55,021 bases of DNA from JADLFV01 sp964471555 (lineage in GTDB: Bacteria; Planctomycetota; Phycisphaerae; Phycisphaerales; Phycisphaeraceae). Location of the stretch: positions 1 to 55,021 of the forward strand of contig CAYYGM010000008.1 of assembly GCA_964471555.1 (NCBI GenBank). The letters run 5' to 3'. The notes beneath the pieces are model-generated. The model saw nothing but the letters and a program-made list of their open reading frames with translations, was not told the origin of the DNA and searched no databases. The translations under genes and the position numbers were made by a program. Each line of letters opens with the position of its first letter. Position 1 is the first letter of the stretch. Positions 50,009 through 55,021 of this stretch are shown piece by piece.

Positions 50009-50154
50009 TTCGGCCCGCCGTGCAAGGAACCAGGCACTGCCGCACGCGACAGTGGCGCCCAACGGCAGTTGATGGAGCAAGCGACCAACGTTGACGCAAA
50101 CTGCTCCAGGCTTCGATCAGCCGGCACGTTCGCGGCGAGTTGTTGCCTTGTGAA

Positions 50155-51102
50155 TCACTGCCCCGGCAGCGCCGCCTGCTCATAGCCCGGGGGCATTGTC
50201 ACCTGATTGGCCGGATCCGCGATGAACTTCTGCAATTCAATCCACCACGGCGCCTGCGGCTGCCAGGTCATTTTCACTTCCTGCACCACATCCCAACCAT
50301 CGAAGACGTAGATGCCGTCGGTCAGTTGCCGGCAAAGTTGCAGTTGAAAGCGCCAGAAGTCCATCGAGATCAGCTTCATCCGCAGGCCGCGCTCGTTGTC
50401 CGGGTCGTGAAAGCGGGGCCACAGGAAGGCATACACCGGCTTACCATACTGCCGGGCCGCTTCGATCTTGGCCCGCGCCATCCGCTCCCACAACGCCTGA
50501 TCATCCGCATAGGCGTACAGCGACGGCAGAATGAAGTCCACGTGATCAGCAATGGGGCGCAGGCGCTCATTGGCCCGCTGCCAGTCCAGGAAGTGGCGGC
50601 TGTCGTGCGGCTGCGACGGCCCATAGTCCACGTTCACCGGCGGCATCCCGTAAAAACCCAGCTTGATCCGCGGCTGGATGGCGTGAATCGTGTCTGCCAC
50701 CAGAATGAACTTGCGAACCGTCTCCTGCACTTGCGCTGGATTCCCCATCGTCGGCCAGTGCTCGATGTTGACAAACACCTGCACCTCGGGGTCCAGCCGA
50801 TAGGCCCACCACTGGATGTAATGCAGGTTCGGCTCGTCACGTCGCTGGTTGCGGGCCCACAGCACCGAATCCATCAGCCGCTGTGTGGGCCACAGGCCGA
50901 AGCGCTCCAGGTGCTGCGGCTCCGGATCGAAAACCAGGCAGGGAAATACCTTGAACGTCTGGCTGACGAACGGCTGGGCCCGCTCTTGAGCCGGTTCGCC
51001 GTCCCGGCCCACGGCCGACATGGCGCAGGTGATCATCACGGCGGTCGCAATAACCTGCAGCCGAAAACGCCCACGCCATTTTCGCGGCTGGTGAAAACCC
51101 AT
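50155..51102 (-). CDS. Secreted protein, putative TIM-barrel glycoside hydrolase-like
   Basis: A 315-aa protein with an N-terminal signal peptide (FRLQVIATAVMITCAMSAV). The body shows alternating barrel-like strands and helices, with VQVFVNIEHWPTMG (a candidate catalytic Glu after a beta strand), KLGFYGMPPVNVDYG, VDFILPSLYAYADD and GKPVYAFLWPRFHD. The pattern recalls hyaluronidase-like (GH56) barrels, where a (D/N)xExW segment holds the acid, but similarity is weak and no firm family is claimed. It may trim or bind the secreted glycan. It is adjacent to the GT2-GT4 fusion on the same strand with a 16-bp gap. Confidence 0.6.
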   Translation of the reverse strand: MGFHQPRKWRGRFRLQVIATAVMITCAMSAVGRDGEPAQERAQPFVSQTFKVFPCLVFDPEPQHLERFGLWPTQRLMDSVLWARNQRRDEPNLHYIQWWAYRLDPEVQVFVNIEHWPTMGNPAQVQETVRKFILVADTIHAIQPRIKLGFYGMPPVNVDYGPSQPHDSRHFLDWQRANERLRPIADHVDFILPSLYAYADDQALWERMARAKIEAARQYGKPVYAFLWPRFHDPDNERGLRMKLISMDFWRFQLQLCRQLTDGIYVFDGWDVVQEVKMTWQPQAPWWIELQKFIADPANQVTMPPGYEQAALPGQ

Positions 51103-51118
51103 CGACCTTCATCCATCA

Positions 51119-53200
51119 TCAGGGTGACAGATTCAGCGAGCGGAAGTACGCTTCGATCGTCTCGACCCAATTGTCGATGTCTGCCACCATGATATGCGGC
51201 GAAGGTGGAATGTCATTACCCTCGATGCCGAAAGGTGTGGCGATGAAGGCCGCCCCGGCATGCATCAGATCGCCCACCTTGATCTTCACGCCGCCGCCCA
51301 GCAGGTCGGGCACCACGAACAACCCTTCGCCCCGCTCCGGCAGATCCTCGCCTTCGTAGAAGCCGTGGCCGAGGATGCCTTTGTCGGGGTTGTGGAACAC
51401 TTCCGTTCCCCAGCCCCACATGTGCAGTTCGAACCCCGGATGGCGGCTGCGCAGCGGCGCGAACACGTGGCGGATGAAGTAGCTGACCGAGGGCTTGGTG
51501 TGCGTGGCCATGCTGCCGAACCAGATCAGCTTCATCTGCGTCGGCGCCGTGGCGGGGCGGGTCTGCGGCGGGCGGATCAGCCAGGTGTCGGTGGGCCTGT
51601 CGCGCACGTGCATGTGGAAGAAGGCTCGCTCCTGCTGGCTGATGAAGATCACGTGCGTGTTGGGATCGCGCGTGATCAACTTCTCCAGCCGGCTGAACAT
51701 GAACATGTTGAAACGGAACACCCAGTCCGTGCGTCGGCGCAGAAAGCGGCGGCGACTGTCGGCCAGCGAAAACAGGTTGTGCAGGCGCACGTACAACAAA
51801 TGGTGCGGATAGAGCTTGCGCAGGGCCCGGTAGAAGGCGATGTCGCCGCAGAAGATCACATCGAAGTGCTCGTTGCGATTCAGGTGCGGCCGCAGTTGAT
51901 GCACGCTGACTTCGGTGGAGATGCGCAGGCGCAGGCCGCGCACCAGACGCCGCCAGGAATAGCGGGCGAAGCGCGGGATCAGCCGGGCGTTGGAGATCCC
52001 GGCGTCGTTGCTCTGCCAGTAGATGACTACCGTGTCCTGATCGTTGAGCTTCAACCGCTCGACGTCAGCCGCCACCGCTTTGTGATAGCCGGAAACCTGG
52101 CCCGGATTCACCGGCAGCGTGATCAATCGCCGCAATCCCGGGCGACACAGCGCTTCCTGGGCATCCGTCGGCGGCGGTGAGACCCGCGTGATGTCGAAAA
52201 ACGCCGTCTGATGGCGCGGCCCGGTCCTGATTGCCGGCGGAGCGGCCGCTGCCTCCGGCTGCACATGGTCCGCCAACTCGCCTTCCGGAATCGCCAGCCC
52301 CGAGGTCGGGCCGCGATTGGAAGTGATCAGTTCTTCCAGCGGTCGCCCGGCCAAATGTTCGCGATACAACGTGCGCAGCTTCATCGCCACCATGCCGTCA
52401 TAGTGGGCGATGAACGTGCAGAAGTTGTACCCCGCCCGCCCGTCAAGAATGCCCAGCCGGAACACATACATGTACAGGAACCGCCACAACGAAATGAACG
52501 GCACGCTCAGCGTCAGGTGACTCTTGAGCCAGCGTCGCCGCCGCGTGTCGGGACTGACGTTGGCCTCGCCCGGCTCGATGCGCCCGGTCAACTCCAGCAA
52601 TTGCTGCTCGGCTTCCAGCGTCGAGTAGCGATTGTGCTTGCCGTAGTAGTGTTCCAGGCTCCGCCGATCGCGGTGCTGCAGCGGCGGCTTGAGATAGCCG
52701 GTGGGGTCCGGCAGGATCAGATGTTCGTGCACCAGGCGTTTTTCATATCGGCCCAGCTCGCGCTTGAACAGGCGCAGGTGCCAGCTTGGATAGTACCCGC
52801 AGTGGCGAATCGGTTGGCCGCAGAAAAATGAAAGGCGGTTGAGGAAGAAGCCGTTCTCACGCGTCTCGGAGGCCGGCTTGCTGGTGATCTGCTCGATCAT
52901 CTGCCGCAGATCGGGCGGCACCGATTCGTCGGCGTCCAGCACCAGAACCCATTCCGAGTCCATCGCCAGATTGTCCAGGGCCCAGTTGCGCTGAAAGGCA
53001 TAGCCTTCCCAGTCGTGATGCACCACCTCGGCCCCGTGCTCTTTGGCGATCTGCACCGTGCCGTCGGTCGAGCCCGAATCGACCACCCACACTTTGCCCG
53101 GCCAGCCCGCCAGCGATCGCAGGCAGTAGCCGATGTTGGCCGATTCATTGAATGTGATGATCAGAACATCAACCAAGGATTTCACCATCCCGTCGCTCAT
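51119..53200 (-). CDS. Two-domain glycosyltransferase (GT2 plus GT-B domain)
   Basis: A 693-aa fusion. The N-terminal part (residues 5 to about 260) is a GT2 enzyme of the WaaE/KdtX type: VDVLIITFNESANIGYCLRSLAGW, VVDSGSTDGTVQIAKEHGAEVV, FQRNWALDNLAMDSEWVLVLDADE (DxD-like). A membrane-associated segment follows, including SLWRFLYMYVFRLGILDGRAGY. From about 330 on, a second domain has features of a GT-B enzyme: LIWFGSMATHTKPSVSYFI, GHGFYEGEDLPERGEGLFVVPDLLGGGVKIKVGDLMHAGAAFIATPFG. The start codon is uncertain between 53188 and 53212. One chain could add two consecutive sugars. Confidence 0.85.
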   Translation of the reverse strand: MSDGMVKSLVDVLIITFNESANIGYCLRSLAGWPGKVWVVDSGSTDGTVQIAKEHGAEVVHHDWEGYAFQRNWALDNLAMDSEWVLVLDADESVPPDLRQMIEQITSKPASETRENGFFLNRLSFFCGQPIRHCGYYPSWHLRLFKRELGRYEKRLVHEHLILPDPTGYLKPPLQHRDRRSLEHYYGKHNRYSTLEAEQQLLELTGRIEPGEANVSPDTRRRRWLKSHLTLSVPFISLWRFLYMYVFRLGILDGRAGYNFCTFIAHYDGMVAMKLRTLYREHLAGRPLEELITSNRGPTSGLAIPEGELADHVQPEAAAAPPAIRTGPRHQTAFFDITRVSPPPTDAQEALCRPGLRRLITLPVNPGQVSGYHKAVAADVERLKLNDQDTVVIYWQSNDAGISNARLIPRFARYSWRRLVRGLRLRISTEVSVHQLRPHLNRNEHFDVIFCGDIAFYRALRKLYPHHLLYVRLHNLFSLADSRRRFLRRRTDWVFRFNMFMFSRLEKLITRDPNTHVIFISQQERAFFHMHVRDRPTDTWLIRPPQTRPATAPTQMKLIWFGSMATHTKPSVSYFIRHVFAPLRSRHPGFELHMWGWGTEVFHNPDKGILGHGFYEGEDLPERGEGLFVVPDLLGGGVKIKVGDLMHAGAAFIATPFGIEGNDIPPSPHIMVADIDNWVETIEAYFRSLNLSP

Positions 53201-53280
53201 TGTAACATTCATCGGCTCAAGCCCGATGCCCCTTGCGGCCGGCCACGACGCGAGAACATTTAACAAACAGAAAGATTCGC

Positions 53281-53355
53281 CACGAAGACACGAAGGACAC
53301 GAAGAAATAGCCTGTTCAAATCATCCTGCCTTTGTGTTCTTCGTGCCTTCGCGGC
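53281..53355. repeat. Word-repeat inverted element 7
   Basis: The left arm is CACGAAGA, CACGAAGGA, CACGAAGAA (53281-53306). The right arm, read on the minus strand, is GCCGCGAAGG, CACGAAGAA, CACAAA (53355-53331). The unit is 8-10 bp, as in element 2; the arms are complementary with a spacer of about 24 bp. It lies between two glycosyltransferase genes and has no cargo. Confidence 0.75.
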
Positions 53356-53386
53356 TTATTTTGTATTCAATTCTAAGCGTCCATGA

Positions 53387-54505
53387 TCAATTCCCTCGCC
53401 GCGATGCGATCAATTGGCGGTACATCTCGATCGTTCGGTCGATCTGCATGCCCTGCGTCAGATTCTGCCGCACGTGCGCCGCCGCCCGCAGCCCCATCTG
53501 CCGCAGGGCCGCGCGATCCGCCAGCATCTGCCGCGCTTTGGCGAGAAATGCCGGGCGATCCACCGGCGTCGTAGCGCCTGTCTGACCTTCGATGATCTGT
53601 TCCACCGCCCCGGCCGTCATCGTGCGCAGCACCGGCGTGCCGCAACTCATCGCTTCCGTGGCCGAGAGCATGAAGCCCTCCCGGCTCGACGGCTGCAGCA
53701 TCAGGTCCGCCGCGGCATACACCGGGCGCGGATCGCCATACGGCAGCAACATCACCTGCTGCTCCAACCCGCGCCTGGCGAACTCCGCCTGCAACTGTTC
53801 GAGCAGTATGCCGCCGCCCATCATCACCAACCGCCACTGCGGGTGCGGCTGATCATCAAACAACTCCGTCAGCCACAGGGGATTCTTGAAGGGATCGAAG
53901 CGACCGACGAACGCCGCCACCGTGTGCTGCGGCTCCAGCCCCAGCGCCTGCCGCGCCGCAGCCCGCGCCTGATCGTCAGCCAAGGCGTAGTGCTCGACGT
54001 CAACGCCGTGCGGAACCACGCGGATTTTTTTGGCCGGCACGTGCGCCACTTCGATCAACCATCGCCTGGCTTCCTGACTGGGCGCGTGAGCGCAGTCGCC
54101 CATGACGGTCAGTTGCCGCTGCAGCCAACTCATGGCAATGTCCGTCACGTGCAGCGTGCCCACCAGCGGTACGCCGCAGCGCCACGCTACCAGTCGTCCG
54201 GCCAGCATCGGCTTGCGATAGTGCCCGTGCAGCACCTGCACCTGATGCTCGCGCACAAATTGCGTCAGCCGCCCGGCCGTGTTCCACAGCGATCGTGCCC
54301 GCCCCCGCATCGGCACTTCAAACCACGGCCACGGCGCATCCTGAAAAAGCTCGTGCCATTCGCCATGCTCGCCCGCGATCGCCACCCAGTGTCCACGCTT
54401 CTGCAGCCCCTGGCACAGGTCGTACAGATAGCGGCTGACTCCGCCCGGCCGCGAGCCTTGTGTCAATTGCAGTATGCGCAGCGGTTGCTCAGCCGATTCG
54501 CTCAC
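53387..54505 (-). CDS. Glycosyltransferase family 4
   Basis: A 372-aa GT-B enzyme. The acceptor half opens LRILQLTQGSRPGGVSRYLYDLCQGLQKRGHWVAI. The donor half has IRVVPHGVDVEHY, TVAAFVGRFDPFKNPLWLTEL, VMLLPYGDPRPVYAAADLMLQPSSREGFMLSATEAMSCGTPVLR with the EGFMLSATEA nucleotide-sugar motif. It is the first gene of the minus-strand group ending at 50155. Confidence 0.92.
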   Translation of the reverse strand: MSESAEQPLRILQLTQGSRPGGVSRYLYDLCQGLQKRGHWVAIAGEHGEWHELFQDAPWPWFEVPMRGRARSLWNTAGRLTQFVREHQVQVLHGHYRKPMLAGRLVAWRCGVPLVGTLHVTDIAMSWLQRQLTVMGDCAHAPSQEARRWLIEVAHVPAKKIRVVPHGVDVEHYALADDQARAAARQALGLEPQHTVAAFVGRFDPFKNPLWLTELFDDQPHPQWRLVMMGGGILLEQLQAEFARRGLEQQVMLLPYGDPRPVYAAADLMLQPSSREGFMLSATEAMSCGTPVLRTMTAGAVEQIIEGQTGATTPVDRPAFLAKARQMLADRAALRQMGLRAAAHVRQNLTQGMQIDRTIEMYRQLIASRRGN

Positions 54506-54579
54506 CGTAACAGTGTAGATGATGCCCCGGCAATTGCAGCCCCCCGTAACCCGCGTGCAGAACGCGGCTTCAAGATCAA

Positions 54580-54650
54580 CAGGCCCTCAGGGATTTGAAC
54601 CCCGACTAACTGGACCAGAACCAGTCGTGCTACCGTTACACCAAGGGCCT
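54580..54650 (-). tRNA. tRNA-Gln (anticodon CTG)
   Basis: A cloverleaf on the minus strand: acceptor AGGCCCT / AGGGCCT (7 perfect pairs), anticodon stem ACTGG / CCAGT with loop TTCTGGT giving anticodon CTG, and T arm CGGGG-TTCAAAT-CCCTG. CCA is not encoded. Confidence 0.93.
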
Positions 54651-54694
54651 AACCAAAGCGACGCGATCCTACGAGGCGAACCTCGCCGCGTCAA

Positions 54695-54767
54695 TGCCGA
54701 CGACTGGACTCGAACCAGTGACACGGGGCTTATGAATCCCCTGCTCTACCAACTGAGCTACGTCGGC
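54695..54767 (-). tRNA. tRNA-Met (anticodon CAT), elongator type
   Basis: A cloverleaf on the minus strand: acceptor GCCGACG / CGTCGGC with discriminator A, D arm GCTCAGTTGGTAGAGC, anticodon loop TTCATAA (anticodon CAT), and T arm CTGG-TTCGAGT-CCAG. The first acceptor pair G-C excludes the initiator. A CAT anticodon could also be an Ile2 tRNA after lysidine modification. CCA is not encoded. Confidence 0.93.
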
Positions 54768-55021
54768 GTCGAAACGGCCATTGTATTTCGGATCGGCGGT
54801 TCCATCCACCCGCGGCCAACACGGTCGCACAACCGACCCCACACCCGCAACCAGGGGCCCCTAAACCCAAGGCGGGCCCGGTTCAAGCCCAGCCTCAAAA
54901 AGCCACAGACTTCCGTCCAAATGGTGGCTGCGCCCCCCATGGCAGGCAGGGCATCGAGCCCGAACCGTACGCTGCCGATGCGTTCAGGCCGCGTCACAAC
55001 TCAGCAACACCGAATAGAATA
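54768..55021. other. Intergenic, nothing recognised
   Basis: No gene, repeat or clear promoter is seen in this last stretch. An open frame on the minus strand runs into the tRNA-Met gene and is not credible. Confidence 0.5.

Noticed and set aside
54758..54997. Small minus-strand frame after the EPS locus
   Set aside because: It overlaps the tRNA-Met gene and has no ribosome binding site or family pattern.

Overview
The window reads as a piece of a GC-rich Gram-negative chromosome, most likely a planctomycete and probably of the class Phycisphaerae. The grounds are two short-leader pseudopilins with FTLIELLVVISIIALL cores, a fused LpxC-FabZ protein, an outer-membrane kit (BamA, Skp, LpxD, LpxA), a chromosomal ParB with nearby parS sites, and a very large exopolysaccharide locus with exosortase-type accessory genes. 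This placement is inference from gene content; there is no rRNA in the window.

Layout. 0.2-5.6 kb: a TetR regulator with an overlapping operator, then an RND efflux adaptor and permease; the permease frame is broken by one in-frame TGA near its 3' end. 5.9-7.2 kb: small accessory genes (DUF2203, a two-helix membrane protein, a GxxExxY protein). 7.2-14.5 kb, minus strand: bamA, skp, lpxD, lpxC-fabZ, lpxA and a sugar-nucleotide epimerase, an outer-membrane/lipid A operon. 14.8-17.4 kb: pdhA and pdhB, split by a small four-helix-bundle gene. 17.5-19.9 kb: membrane protein, pseudopilin, purU. 20-24.5 kb: one reading frame of nearly 1,490 codons joining a complete ABC exporter to a secretin. 24.8-26.8 kb: parB and two parS-like sites. 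26.8-29.7 kb: a soluble histidine kinase, a GntR-HTH regulator and an orphan mraZ with its operator. 29.7-30.6 kb: about 1 kb without a convincing gene but with RNA-like structure and a strong terminator. 30.7-54.5 kb: exopolysaccharide/glycan locus (glycosyltransferases, flippase, O-antigen-ligase-like polymerase, deacetylase, sulfotransferase, FkbM and other methyltransferases, acyltransferases, ACP and an FkbH-type HAD enzyme, GDP-mannose epimerase-like enzyme, secreted TIM-barrel-like protein). The end carries tRNA-Gln(CTG) and tRNA-Met(CAT).

The most unusual pattern is a set of at least seven intergenic inverted repeats. In each, both arms are 3-5 tandem copies of a short word (exactly 7 bp in five of them, 8-9 bp in two). 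The word differs at each locus, but the two arms of one locus are always reverse complements. They fill the gaps between neighbouring genes almost exactly. Two of them bracket a small cargo gene: the four-helix-bundle (S23) gene inserted between pdhA and pdhB, and the GxxExxY gene. The period is conserved while the sequence is not, which points to an undescribed copying or insertion mechanism. Other leading points are the ABC exporter-secretin fusion, a translationally coupled glycosyltransferase-VOC-FkbH-ACP module, and a candidate small RNA at 30.46-30.55 kb.

How the genes work together: the lipid A/BAM operon builds the outer membrane, and the large EPS locus makes, modifies, flips and polymerises a surface glycan. 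The ABC-secretin protein may form an envelope-spanning exporter, but nothing in the sequence shows its substrate.
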